The notes under the pieces: model-generated
What the model was told of the DNA's origin: nothing
What the model saw: the letters and a program-made list of their open reading frames with translations, nothing else
Database searches by the model: none
Part shown: positions 49,007 through 57,851 of the stretch, one piece after another
Layout: every line of letters starts with the position of its first letter
How positions within the stretch are numbered: position 1 is the first letter of the stretch
Assembly: GCF_000744255.1 (NCBI RefSeq)
Contig: NZ_JQLO01000001.1
Location: forward strand, 1,736,001 to 1,800,000
Length of the DNA stretch: 64,000 nucleotides
Reading direction: 5' to 3'
Origin: Carnobacterium divergens DSM 20623
GTDB taxonomy: Bacteria; Bacillota; Bacilli; Lactobacillales; Carnobacteriaceae
Program-made: the position numbers and the translations under genes

Positions 49007-49504
49007 ATGGCAGAATTTAATGATAATAAACAAAATAATGGAAATACTCCACCAGTAGCACCAACACCTGAGCACAAAAATTCATTAACTTACGAAGATC
49101 AAGTCATCAAAAAAATTGCTGGCATTGCAACAAATGAAATTCCAGGAATTTTGTCAATGAGTGGCGGCTTCATTAGTGATATTGCTGATAAATTCCGTAG
49201 TTCAGGAGATATCACAAAAGGCATTGATGCAGAAGTTGGCGAAAAACAAGTGGCTTTAGACTTAAAAGTCATTGCAGAGTATGGCAAAAATATTCCTGAA
49301 ATTTTCCAAACAACCATTGATAAAGTCAGCAGACAAATTAAAGATATGACTGGTTTAACCGTAATCGAAGTCAACATGCATGTGGATGACGTAATGACTC
49401 GTAAAGAATTCGATGAACAAAACAATAAGAGTGATTCACAACCAAAAAATGCCCCAAGTGATGGACCAAAAAAACCAGTAGATTCTACTGGAAGAGTTCA
49501 ATAA
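49007..49504 (+). CDS. asp23: Asp23/Gls24 family envelope stress protein
   Basis: Asp23/Gls24 proteins are abundant cytosolic proteins at the membrane that affect envelope homeostasis and, in enterococci, stress and bile tolerance. The 165-residue sequence has the DUF322 core (about 28-130: SLTYEDQVIKKIAGIATNEIPGI, VALDLKVIAEYGKNIPEIF, VIEVNMHVDDVM) with hydrophilic tails. Its neighbours amaP and DUF2273 support the call. Confidence 0.94.
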   Translation: MAEFNDNKQNNGNTPPVAPTPEHKNSLTYEDQVIKKIAGIATNEIPGILSMSGGFISDIADKFRSSGDITKGIDAEVGEKQVALDLKVIAEYGKNIPEIFQTTIDKVSRQIKDMTGLTVIEVNMHVDDVMTRKEFDEQNNKSDSQPKNAPSDGPKKPVDSTGRVQ

Positions 49505-49541
49505 AAACAATTAATTAATAATCTATTAGGAGGAATTTAAA

Positions 49542-49706
49542 ATGACAGATTTCAAAGACAAAGCTAAAGGTTTAAAAGATAAAGTAGTGGGAGAAGCAAA
49601 AGAAACTTACGGAAAAGTAACAAATGACGTAAAAAAAGAAGCTGAAGGAAAAGCACAAAAAGCTAAAGGTGCCGTTGAAGATAAATTAGGCGACGTGAAG
49701 AAATAA
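49542..49706 (+). CDS. CsbD-like stress protein
   Basis: This is a short 54-residue gene with AGGAGG upstream of the ATG. The Lys-rich repeats FKDKAKGLKDKVVGEAKETYG and AKGAVEDKLGDVKK are the CsbD pattern (KGxxxxxKGKVKE-like). CsbD is induced by general stress in Bacillus; the function is unknown. It is the last gene of the amaP operon, before a strong terminator. Confidence 0.9.
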   Translation: MTDFKDKAKGLKDKVVGEAKETYGKVTNDVKKEAEGKAQKAKGAVEDKLGDVKK

Positions 49707-49714
49707 AGTAAAAT

Positions 49715-49754
49715 AAAAGAAAGAGCAAATGCTTTTGCATTTGCTCTTTCTTTT
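49715..49754. terminator. Bidirectional terminator between csbD-like gene and galE
   Basis: An 18-bp perfect stem (49715-49732 and 49737-49754) with a TTTT loop has A/T flanks, and its right arm reaches the galE stop codon. Confidence 0.93.
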
Positions 49755-50742
49755 ATTTTGTATAACCTTTTGGATGATTAACATGCCAGTTCCACGCTGA
49801 CTCAATAATCGTATCCATTGTTGTGTATTCAGGTTTCCATCCTAACGTATCTTGAGCTTTCTGACTTGCAGCAACTAATGTGCTTGGATCTCCAGCACGT
49901 CTTGCCTCCACTTTTGTTGGAATTTCTTTCCCTGTAATTTTTCTTGCAGCTTCCACGATTTCTTGAACTGAAAATCCGGTAGAGCTACCTAAATTAAAGA
50001 TATTACTTGAATTTCCTGCTTCTAAGTACTCCAAAGCTAAAATATGAGCAGCAATTAAATCCTGTACATGAACATAATCACGAATACACGTTCCATCTGG
50101 AGTGTCGTAATCATTACCGAAAATTGAAAGCTCAGCCCTTTGTCCTAAAGCCGTTTGTAGTACCAAAGGAATCAAGTGCGTTTCTGGTGTATGATCTTCG
50201 CCAATTTGCCCATTAATTTTCGCTCCTGCAACATTAAAATAACGTAATGCAACATAGTTCATTTGATACGCTTCCTCACACCACTTCAACATTTTTTCCA
50301 TCATTAGCTTTGTTTCTCCATATGGATTTGTTGGATTTGTTGGAGCTGACTCTGCAATCGGCATCACCTTTGCTTCTCCATAAGTAGCTGCTGAAGAAGA
50401 AAAGACAATTTTTTTCACATCAAACTCTTCCATCACTTCTAAAACAACCTGAGTTCCGTACACATTATTGTTAAAATAGGTTAAAGGTTGTTCCATTGAT
50501 TCGCCAACTAAGCTATTGGCTGCAAAATGCAACACTCCGTCAATGTCTTCCTTTTTAAAAATATCTTGTAAAAATGCTTTATCCCGAATATCACCTTGAT
50601 AAAAACGAGCCTCCTTATGAATCGCCTCTTTATGGCCTGTTTGCAAATTATCTACGACTACTACCTGATACCCTTTCTCAATTAATTGATCTACCCCGTG
50701 AGATCCGATATAACCTGCCCCACCTAAAACTAAAATAGTCAT
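49753..50742 (-). CDS. galE: UDP-glucose 4-epimerase
   Basis: GalE interconverts UDP-glucose and UDP-galactose (some also the N-acetyl forms), feeding surface polysaccharides. The 329-residue SDR protein has [14 protein letters not shown] at the N-terminus, FSSSAATYG with the catalytic Ser region, and YGETK for the Tyr-Lys pair. It has no gal operon neighbours, which suits a biosynthetic role. AGGAG precedes the ATG. Confidence 0.95.
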   Translation of the reverse strand: MTILVLGGAGYIGSHGVDQLIEKGYQVVVVDNLQTGHKEAIHKEARFYQGDIRDKAFLQDIFKKEDIDGVLHFAANSLVGESMEQPLTYFNNNVYGTQVVLEVMEEFDVKKIVFSSSAATYGEAKVMPIAESAPTNPTNPYGETKLMMEKMLKWCEEAYQMNYVALRYFNVAGAKINGQIGEDHTPETHLIPLVLQTALGQRAELSIFGNDYDTPDGTCIRDYVHVQDLIAAHILALEYLEAGNSSNIFNLGSSTGFSVQEIVEAARKITGKEIPTKVEARRAGDPSTLVAASQKAQDTLGWKPEYTTMDTIIESAWNWHVNHPKGYTK

Positions 50743-50857
50743 CCCTAATCTCCTTTAATTTATCTTATTTTATTAAAATTAATACTTCAAATATAGTTTA
50801 CTATGTTTTACATAAAATAGTAATCTTATTTCTCCAATCTTATTAAAAACTAACTTC

Positions 50858-52012
50858 TTACTTGAATTCACCTGTAAGCACATCACTTGAAAATACTTTA
50901 TTTCTCCCATTATGCTTTGAATGGTACAGTGCTTCATCTGCCAGTTCCATAAAACCATTTAGTGTGATTTCACTTCTTAGCCCTTTAACTAATGATGTCA
51001 CACCAACAGATACCGTCACATGAATCAACTGATTTTCATAATAAAAATTCGTTGATTCTACTTTTTTACGCAGTTTTTCAGCGATTCCTACAGTTTCTGT
51101 ACCATTTTTTTTACTTAGAATAATCGTAAATTCTTCTCCACCTACACGAAACACATCTACTTTTTTTAATTCATCAATTTCTTGAATCGTTTTAGCTAAA
51201 TTTTTTAACACAATATCGCCAGCTAAGTGACCATAAGTATCATTAATAGCTTTAAAATAATCAATATCAAAAATAATTAACGAGAAGGCTTCTTTCTTCT
51301 CCCGAGCTTTAAAAAAACCTTCATTCATTTTAGCATTAAAGTCTTTTAAATTTCTTAATTTAGTTAATTCATCCGTTAAACTTTCTTCCATTGTTTGAAA
51401 TAGTAAATTGTTCAAATGATATAAATAGGAAGCACTCACATAGGCAATGATACTCAAAATAACAAAATTTAAATAATCAGAAAAAACTGCAAAAAAGTAA
51501 TAGGAATGATACCCGTCAAAATTAGTCAAATAAATCCAAATCCAAAAAATAGAAGCAGAAATCAGACTATAAATAAACGTCAACAATTGATTTTGCTTTA
51601 CGATCAACTGAATCACTACCACTAATAGAAAAAAAGAAGTAAAAATGGCAATGTATCCTAAGGAAACAAGGGTCATACCATAATAAAAAAGTCTAAAAAC
51701 ACTACACAAAATAACAGATACTAGTGAAATATTCCGATTTAAAAAAATAATAGGAATTAAAATAATAATCATTCTTAAATTCCCAAAAATCAGGTAATAG
51801 TCTTCTTTTTGGGACATCATCATAAAATAGATAGAAAAAAGTGTCATAATCAATCCAGAAATAAGAGTAATCACAATGCGATACGTTCTTTGACTTAAAA
51901 ATTGCTTAATATATAACTTAAATGAAGCAACAATAAATGCTTCGATAAAAAAGATTCCTAAGATAGAGATGATCCCAGTAATGTAGGGTTCAACTAATAA
52001 AAAAGCATCCAT
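50858..52012 (-). CDS. Membrane-bound diguanylate cyclase (GGEEF)
   Basis: This 384-residue protein has six or seven N-terminal membrane segments (to about residue 200) and a C-terminal GGDEF domain. DELTKLRNLKDF, FDIDYFKAINDTYGHLAGD, and active-site VGGEEFTII are intact, so c-di-GMP synthesis is likely. The RxxD inhibitory site normally five residues before GGEEF is absent. The frame starts at 52054, but AAGGAGG precedes the ATG at 52012 by 5 bases. No EAL or HD-GYP protein is in the window. Confidence 0.92.
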   Translation of the reverse strand: MDAFLLVEPYITGIISILGIFFIEAFIVASFKLYIKQFLSQRTYRIVITLISGLIMTLFSIYFMMMSQKEDYYLIFGNLRMIIILIPIIFLNRNISLVSVILCSVFRLFYYGMTLVSLGYIAIFTSFFLLVVVIQLIVKQNQLLTFIYSLISASIFWIWIYLTNFDGYHSYYFFAVFSDYLNFVILSIIAYVSASYLYHLNNLLFQTMEESLTDELTKLRNLKDFNAKMNEGFFKAREKKEAFSLIIFDIDYFKAINDTYGHLAGDIVLKNLAKTIQEIDELKKVDVFRVGGEEFTIILSKKNGTETVGIAEKLRKKVESTNFYYENQLIHVTVSVGVTSLVKGLRSEITLNGFMELADEALYHSKHNGRNKVFSSDVLTGEFK

Positions 52013-52210
52013 AATTACCTCCTTGTAATCAATAATGGAACAAAAATTTAGCAACTAAGAACAGCGCTTATTTTAATCAATTTAAAGTATAACATCTTAA
52101 TAAAAAAATAACACAATTAAACATTTAAAATCTACTAAAAAATCAGTGTGATTCTACCTAATTTCAAAAAAAGAAACCAACTTGGAATTTTCCAAGTTGG
52201 TTTCTTTTCA

Positions 52211-54016
52211 TTATTCAACGGTTACACTTTTTGCTAAATTTCTTGGTTTATCCACATCATTTCCACGATGCAAACTTGTATAGTAAGAAAGAAGTTGCGT
52301 GGGAATCACACTAATTAGCGGTGTTAACAACGAATGTACTTGAGGTAAAATGAATTGATCTTCCTCTTCTGCTACGTCTTCCATCGCAATAATCATGCTA
52401 TGAGCGCCACGAGATTTAACTTCTTGAACATTTCCTCGTGTATGTCCAGCAATGGATTCTTCAGTAATAATCGCCATAACTGGTGTCCCCTCTTCAATCA
52501 AGGCAATTGTTCCATGTTTTAATTCTCCTGCTGCAAATCCTTCTGTTTGAACATATGAAATTTCTTTTAATTTCAGCGCTGCTTCCATAGCAACATAATA
52601 ATCCATTCCACGACCAATATAAAAAGCATTTCTGCTGACGCTTAAATATTCAGTAGCTAGTTGTTCTAATCGTTCTTTTTCATCAATGATCGTTTCCATT
52701 CCTGTTGCAACAAGCGCCAACTCGTGGACTAAATCGAAGTTTTGAGCCAGCCCTTTAGCTTTTCCAACAACATCTGCAAGAACTGCTAACACTGCTATTT
52801 GGGCTGTATAGGCTTTCGTTGAAGCGACTGCTATTTCTGGTCCTGCATGAAGCAACAAGGTAAATTGAGCTTCTCTAGAAAGTGTAGAGCCGGCAACATT
52901 GGTAATGGTTAATGTTGGATGATTCAATTCATTAACTTTCACAAGCACTTGTCGACTATCTGCTGTTTCACCACTTTGAGTTAAGAAAATAAAGAACGGA
53001 TTTTCAGTTAACAATGGCGTATTATAGCCAAACTCACTTGATAGATGAACTTCAGTTGGAATATGTGTCAATGATTCTAATAATTGCTTTCCGACCCATC
53101 CAGCATGGTAACTTGTGCCACAAGCAACTATATAAATACGATCACTTGCTAGCATCGTCTCCGTAATAGCTGAATCAATTTCTAATTGCTGCTGTTCCCC
53201 TTGATAGTGTTGCAAAATTTTACGCATAACAGCTGGTTGTTCATCAATTTCTTTTAACATATAGTACGGATAAGTTCCTTTTTCTAAGTCATTTAAATCA
53301 ATTTCAGCTGTATACGGTAATCGATTGATTTCTTTATTTTCTGCATTTTCAATTTTGATAGCTGTTGCTGTAACCGTTACTACCTCACCATCCATTAACT
53401 CAACAAATTGATTGGTTACTTGGATCATTGCCATAGCATCACTACAAACTACATTAAACCCTTCTCCTAAACCAACTAGTAATGGACTTTTATTTTTCGC
53501 AACATAAATTGTATCAGACACATTTTTATCCATCAATGCAAGGGCATATGATCCCTTCAAAAGACTTACTACTTTTTTAAAAGAGGCAAGTGTTGTTAAT
53601 CCTTCTAATGAAAATTTTTCAATCAATTGCACAATCACTTCTGTATCTGTGTCACTAACAAAATCAACATCTGATAAATACATTGATTTTAGTTTAGTAA
53701 AATTTTCAATCACGCCATTATGGACAAGCGTAAAACGACCGCTTTGAGATTGATGAGGGTGAGCATTTATCACACTCGGAACACCATGTGTTGCCCATCT
53801 AGTATGGCCAATTCCAATGCTTGCTTCAACATCTTGACGAACAATGTTACGTAACGCTAAAATACGACCTTTTTCTTTAAATAGATGGTCTTGCTTCGTA
53901 TCATCAATAAGATAAATTCCAGCAGAATCGTACCCACGATATTCTAATTTTTCTAACCCCTGTAATAACACTTCTTTTGCATTTTGATTTCCTACTACTC
54001 CGACAATTCCACACAT
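52211..54016 (-). CDS. glmS: Glutamine--fructose-6-phosphate aminotransferase
   Basis: GlmS makes glucosamine-6-phosphate, the entry to UDP-GlcNAc synthesis. The N-terminal glutaminase domain starts MCGIVGVVG, with Cys2 as nucleophile, followed by GYDSAGIY and HTRWATHG. Two SIS domains ([38 protein letters not shown]) form the isomerase part, ending [12 protein letters not shown]. The 5' leader holds a glmS ribozyme, and a NagR-like site lies upstream of its promoter. Confidence 0.98.
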   Translation of the reverse strand: MCGIVGVVGNQNAKEVLLQGLEKLEYRGYDSAGIYLIDDTKQDHLFKEKGRILALRNIVRQDVEASIGIGHTRWATHGVPSVINAHPHQSQSGRFTLVHNGVIENFTKLKSMYLSDVDFVSDTDTEVIVQLIEKFSLEGLTTLASFKKVVSLLKGSYALALMDKNVSDTIYVAKNKSPLLVGLGEGFNVVCSDAMAMIQVTNQFVELMDGEVVTVTATAIKIENAENKEINRLPYTAEIDLNDLEKGTYPYYMLKEIDEQPAVMRKILQHYQGEQQQLEIDSAITETMLASDRIYIVACGTSYHAGWVGKQLLESLTHIPTEVHLSSEFGYNTPLLTENPFFIFLTQSGETADSRQVLVKVNELNHPTLTITNVAGSTLSREAQFTLLLHAGPEIAVASTKAYTAQIAVLAVLADVVGKAKGLAQNFDLVHELALVATGMETIIDEKERLEQLATEYLSVSRNAFYIGRGMDYYVAMEAALKLKEISYVQTEGFAAGELKHGTIALIEEGTPVMAIITEESIAGHTRGNVQEVKSRGAHSMIIAMEDVAEEEDQFILPQVHSLLTPLISVIPTQLLSYYTSLHRGNDVDKPRNLAKSVTVE

Positions 54017-54059
54017 AAATAAAATCCTACCTTCTGTTTGATATAGTTGTCGTTTCTAG

Positions 54060-54198
54060 GTACTTGGCAATTTCTTTGTTAACAAATCACTTTGTATTTT
54101 TAGAATTGCCTGTAGACTGCACTGCCTAGAGCCATCCGCCGAATCTTTCGATAAGCTCTCTCCTCGTCACCATTTTTTTGATAAAATGGCCTGGCGCT
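54060..54198 (-). ncRNA. glmS ribozyme-riboswitch
   Basis: On the minus strand the leader shows A|GCGCCAG (predicted self-cleavage between 54198 and 54197), then TGACGAGGA, TTATCGAAAGATTCGGCGGATGG and a downstream stem-loop, matching the glmS ribozyme core order. Glucosamine-6-phosphate acts as the cofactor for cleavage, which leads to mRNA decay and feedback control of GlmS. The 3' boundary is approximate. Confidence 0.93.
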
Positions 54199-54247
54199 TT
54201 TATTGGTATACCACATTTCTAATATGATATTTCTAGAAACACAATTA

Positions 54248-54276
54248 ATAATATAACACAATCACGTAATAGTCAA
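54248..54276 (-). promoter_or_regulatory. glmS promoter
   Basis: Minus-strand TTGACT (54271-54276) and TATTAT (54248-54253) with 17-base spacing, about 50 bases upstream of the ribozyme cleavage site. Confidence 0.82.
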
Positions 54277-54298
54277 ATAATATTTCCAAAACCTAAAA

Positions 54299-54314
54299 AT
54301 TGGTATACACCAAA
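54299..54314. promoter_or_regulatory. NagR-type operator-like site upstream of glmS
   Basis: ATTGGTATACACCAAA fits the pattern TGGTNTANACCA shared with the nagA operators and differs from the second nagA site core by one base. It lies about 23 bases upstream of the glmS -35. Confidence 0.6.
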
Positions 54315-54324
54315 AACGAAAAAT

Positions 54325-54365
54325 GCTATTTGAAAGTTCTGCTTAAAAGCATCTTTTCAAATAAC
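54325..54365 (-). terminator. Terminator after glmM
   Basis: A hairpin with outer arms TATTTGAAAG (54327-54336) and the matching bases near 54353-54363, plus an inner GCTT/AAGC stem, has a T-run on the minus strand. It ends the cdaA-cdaR-glmM operon. Confidence 0.8.
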
Positions 54366-54377
54366 ATTTTAAAATTT

Positions 54378-55736
54378 TTATTCAGCTAGTCCAATTTCTT
54401 GACGAACAACATCTGCAATTCGATCAACATATTGATTCACTTTTTCTTCTGTTGGAGCTTCTCCCATCACACGTAATAACGCCTCTGTCCCACTTGCACG
54501 AACTAAAATACGTCCGTCACCGTTCATTTCAGTTTCAACTTCCTCAATTACCGCTTTAATAGCAGGGACTTCCATTGCACCATTTTTATCAGCTACGCGA
54601 ATATTCACTAATTTTTGTGGATATGTTGAAACTTCTGCTGCTAACTCAGATAATTTTTTACCTGTTTGCTTCATCACATTCAATAATTGAATTCCAGAAA
54701 GCATCCCATCACCCGTTGTATTGAAATCCAAAAAGACCATATGACCTGACTGTTCTCCACCAAAGTTATACCCATTTTTGCGCATTTCTTCCACAACATA
54801 ACGATCTCCAACTTGTGTTTGTAGAGCAGTCATTCCTGCTGCTTCAACGGCTTTGTGAAAACCTAAATTACTCATAACAGTTGCAACAATTGTATCTTTT
54901 TTCAAGCGACCTTTTTCCATCAAGTATTTTCCACAAATATACATAATTTTATCACCATCAACAATTTGCCCCAATTCGTCAACTGCAATAATTCTATCAC
55001 CGTCACCATCAAAAGCCAATCCTACATCCGCTTCTTTTTCTAAAACAAATTCTGCTAGTTTTTCTGGATGTGTTGAGCCAACTCCATCATTGATATTGAT
55101 ACCGTTTGGTGTATTTCCCATCACATCAAAATCTGTTTCTAAATCAGCAAACAAGCGATTTAACAGTGGTGCTGTTGCGCCATTTGCTCCATCAAGACAA
55201 ACATGTAATCCAGAAAGATCAGACGGAATTGTTTGTTGCAAGAATTGCGTATATTTCAACGAACCTTCTAAATATTCATCAACTGTACCTAATCCTGCTG
55301 CGCTTGGACGCGGCAATGTATCTTCTTCTAAATCTAATAGAGCTTCAATTTCTAATTCTTGATCATCTGAAAGCTTAAACCCATCTGCTCCAAAGAATTT
55401 TATTCCATTATCTTGAGCCGGATTGTGAGAAGCTGAAATCATTACACCCGCAACAGCACCTTGCACTCTTGTTAAATAAGAAACTCCAGGTGTCGAAATC
55501 ACACCCAACTGCATTACTTCTATCCCTACTGATAACAGTCCAGAAATTAACGCTGTTTCTAATAATTGTCCTGATATTCTTGTATCGCGACCTACTAAAA
55601 CACGTGGATGCTCAATACCTTCTGCATGTTGATTTAAAACATGTCCTCCAAAGCGACCTAATTTAAACGCTAATTCTGGAGTCAGCTCTGAATTAGCTAC
55701 CCCTCTAACACCATCTGTACCAAAATATTTTCCCAT
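54378..55736 (-). CDS. glmM: Phosphoglucosamine mutase
   Basis: GlmM converts glucosamine-6-phosphate to glucosamine-1-phosphate. The 452-residue protein begins [15 protein letters not shown], with the phosphoserine loop [17 protein letters not shown], metal loop DGDGDR and GGEQSGH. GlmM binds and inhibits CdaA in Bacillus and Lactococcus. It is third in cdaA-cdaR-glmM. Confidence 0.98.
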   Translation of the reverse strand: MGKYFGTDGVRGVANSELTPELAFKLGRFGGHVLNQHAEGIEHPRVLVGRDTRISGQLLETALISGLLSVGIEVMQLGVISTPGVSYLTRVQGAVAGVMISASHNPAQDNGIKFFGADGFKLSDDQELEIEALLDLEEDTLPRPSAAGLGTVDEYLEGSLKYTQFLQQTIPSDLSGLHVCLDGANGATAPLLNRLFADLETDFDVMGNTPNGININDGVGSTHPEKLAEFVLEKEADVGLAFDGDGDRIIAVDELGQIVDGDKIMYICGKYLMEKGRLKKDTIVATVMSNLGFHKAVEAAGMTALQTQVGDRYVVEEMRKNGYNFGGEQSGHMVFLDFNTTGDGMLSGIQLLNVMKQTGKKLSELAAEVSTYPQKLVNIRVADKNGAMEVPAIKAVIEEVETEMNGDGRILVRASGTEALLRVMGEAPTEEKVNQYVDRIADVVRQEIGLAE

Positions 55737-55789
55737 GATAAATTTCTCCTTTATGAATTTATTTCATTCTGCTATCTCAGTCAACCTCA

Positions 55790-56923
55790 TTAGTTGCTGG
55801 AATCTTCTTTTGATTCTGAACTTTCACTTGAGCTACTTGAACTTTCTTTACTGGAACTACTGGAACTGCTTGATGAACTACTTGAAGGAGTAGATTCCGA
55901 AATAATACTCTCACTTGTTGGAGGACTAATGACTTCCCCACCAGAATTTGTAGATACTGTGTCGCTAACGGTAATCACAACTTTTATAGTGATTGGACTA
56001 ACTGAAGTAATCCCATCAGGCAGTGATAAGGCAATCTCTTTTGTCGTTGTTTCAGTAATTCCCGTCACATCAACACTAACAGGGAAACTACTTAGACTTT
56101 CTAAAAAGTTTTTATCTCCAGTAACATTAACTTTTGTTTGATCTCCTTTAATTCCAAGTTTATAGGTTTTCCCTGCAACGGGTGTTCCCGTTTGATTCAG
56201 CATAATAGGCACATCTTTGCTAGCTGACTTAACTGGGATTGATACTTGAACTTCCTTAGGATTGATATTAACATCTAGCTTATTGCCACTTTCATCTAAG
56301 ACCTGAACAGGAACTTTTTGATTGATATCTTTTGTTACTCCATTTTCAGGGGATACTGTAGCATAGACTTTACTGATTTTATCAATTGTTGACTCTGCTC
56401 CCGAAATTTGCACCGTGTTATAGTCTAATGTCGGAGTTCCCGCTTCATAACCTCTTGCAAGCAAAGCTTTATTAAATTCAACATCGACATTAAATGTTTT
56501 TATTTTTTTATTTTCAATTATGATAGTCGCATCACTTGGCGTAAGAGTTACCGCAAGCTCATCACTAAACCCTTCTGGAGTTAAATTAATTTTATGAGTT
56601 CCCACTCCTAATTTATTCAGGTTTTTTGCAACAACTTTAAAGTTTTGTGCAGTGATGGTTTGTTGGATAATATTCTTGGACCCTTCAATTTTAACAGAAA
56701 CCGTTTCAGGTAATCCAGAAACGAAATACTTATCTTGATCCACATCAACCGTAATTGGAACATTTGAAATCACTTGTGAACTATTTACACTGAGTCCATC
56801 AATGGGATTACTCGTACTAATACGACCATTATTTTCAAAATTCACATAGCTAAACAGCAACAACGCAAAGACTAAAGCGACAATTCTTAAAAACCAAGGA
56901 TTATTATAAATCTTCTCAATCAT
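55790..56923 (-). CDS. cdaR: CdaA regulator CdaR (YbbR domains)
   Basis: CdaR is a membrane-anchored extracytoplasmic protein that modulates the cyclase CdaA. It has one N-terminal membrane segment (about residues 12-26) and about four YbbR repeats (for example PITVDVDQDKYFVSGLPETVSVKIEGS). The last 40 residues are an almost pure Ser/Glu tail, probably a flexible wall-spanning linker. The start overlaps cdaA by 4 bases (ATGA). Confidence 0.94.
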   Translation of the reverse strand: MIEKIYNNPWFLRIVALVFALLLFSYVNFENNGRISTSNPIDGLSVNSSQVISNVPITVDVDQDKYFVSGLPETVSVKIEGSKNIIQQTITAQNFKVVAKNLNKLGVGTHKINLTPEGFSDELAVTLTPSDATIIIENKKIKTFNVDVEFNKALLARGYEAGTPTLDYNTVQISGAESTIDKISKVYATVSPENGVTKDINQKVPVQVLDESGNKLDVNINPKEVQVSIPVKSASKDVPIMLNQTGTPVAGKTYKLGIKGDQTKVNVTGDKNFLESLSSFPVSVDVTGITETTTKEIALSLPDGITSVSPITIKVVITVSDTVSTNSGGEVISPPTSESIISESTPSSSSSSSSSSSSKESSSSSSESSESKEDSSN

Positions 56924-57759
56924 TTAGAACCATCCTTTCTCAAGCCTTCAATAAACTCTTGAACCGGATTTTTTTTAATTGTTTCTTCTTCAACAATTAA
57001 TTCTTTTTCTAAATATCTAATAAACTCTTCTTGTGTTAAGTCTCGTAAAAGCTCACTATTACGAGTCACACTCACACCACCAGTTTCTTCAGATACAACA
57101 ATTGTTAACGCATCTGTCACTTCGCTTAAACCGATTGCCGCTCTGTGTCTTGTACCAAGCTCTTTAGGAATAAGAGAACTTTCTGACAAAGGTAAGTACC
57201 CTGCTGCTGCTGCAATTTTATAATCCTTAATAATCACTGCACCATCATGTAACGGCGTATTTGGAATGAAAATATTAATCAGTAGCTCACCAGATATATC
57301 TGCATCTAGCGGTATACCGGTTTCAATATATTCATCTAAGCCTGTTTCCATTTGAATAGAAATCAGTGCTCCAATTCTTCTTTTAGCCATATATTGAACG
57401 GATTTATCCAGTGCTTTGATTAACTGCTCACCAGGATTAACTTGTCTTTTGGTTCTTCCAAAGAGCGAACCACGACCTAAATGTTCTAAACCTCTGCGAA
57501 TCTCTGGTTGAAAAACAATGATAGTTGCTAACACACCCCATGAAATAATTAAATCCATGATCCAATCAATCGTTTCTAATTTAAGGAAGAAGCTAACCAT
57601 CTTAATTACTACGATTACAGCCATTCCTTTTAATAGTTGGACAGCTTTTGTACCTTTTAACAATGAAATCAGTTTATAGATAAAAAACCAAACAACTAAT
57701 ATATCAATGACGTTTAATAAATGACGCCACGTAATGAGTTGTGACCAATCAAATGTCAT
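56920..57759 (-). CDS. cdaA: Diadenylate cyclase CdaA
   Basis: CdaA makes c-di-AMP from two ATP, controlling potassium uptake and osmotic balance. Three N-terminal membrane segments (about 12-85) precede the DAC domain with the active-site DGAVII and GTRHRAAIG motifs. The 279-residue length is standard. It is the first gene of the cda-glmM operon; GGAGG precedes the ATG. Confidence 0.98.
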   Translation of the reverse strand: MTFDWSQLITWRHLLNVIDILVVWFFIYKLISLLKGTKAVQLLKGMAVIVVIKMVSFFLKLETIDWIMDLIISWGVLATIIVFQPEIRRGLEHLGRGSLFGRTKRQVNPGEQLIKALDKSVQYMAKRRIGALISIQMETGLDEYIETGIPLDADISGELLINIFIPNTPLHDGAVIIKDYKIAAAAGYLPLSESSLIPKELGTRHRAAIGLSEVTDALTIVVSEETGGVSVTRNSELLRDLTQEEFIRYLEKELIVEEETIKKNPVQEFIEGLRKDGSK

Positions 57760-57801
57760 CTATACACCTCCAACTTTCTAACTTTACTATTAACAATTTT
57801 A

Positions 57802-57810
57802 ATTATAACA
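57802..57810 (-). promoter_or_regulatory. Extended -10 promoter for cdaA-cdaR-glmM
   Basis: TGTTATAAT on the minus strand, about 45 bases before the cdaA ATG. No clear -35. Confidence 0.6.
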
Positions 57811-57851
57811 CAATTTTTATAGGGAAGATGCAACTTAAAAAACCTATTTTT

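Noticed and set aside
54203-54215. TTGGTATACC palindrome in the glmS leader as a second NagR site
   Set aside because: The half-sites are two bases too close for the nagA operator pattern.
55090-55666. Three open frames opposite glmM
   Set aside because: They overlap each other and a clearly real gene on the other strand; composition is low-complexity.
55794-56141. Leu/Ser-rich 115-codon frame opposite the cdaR 3' end
   Set aside because: Produced by the antisense of the cdaR serine tail.
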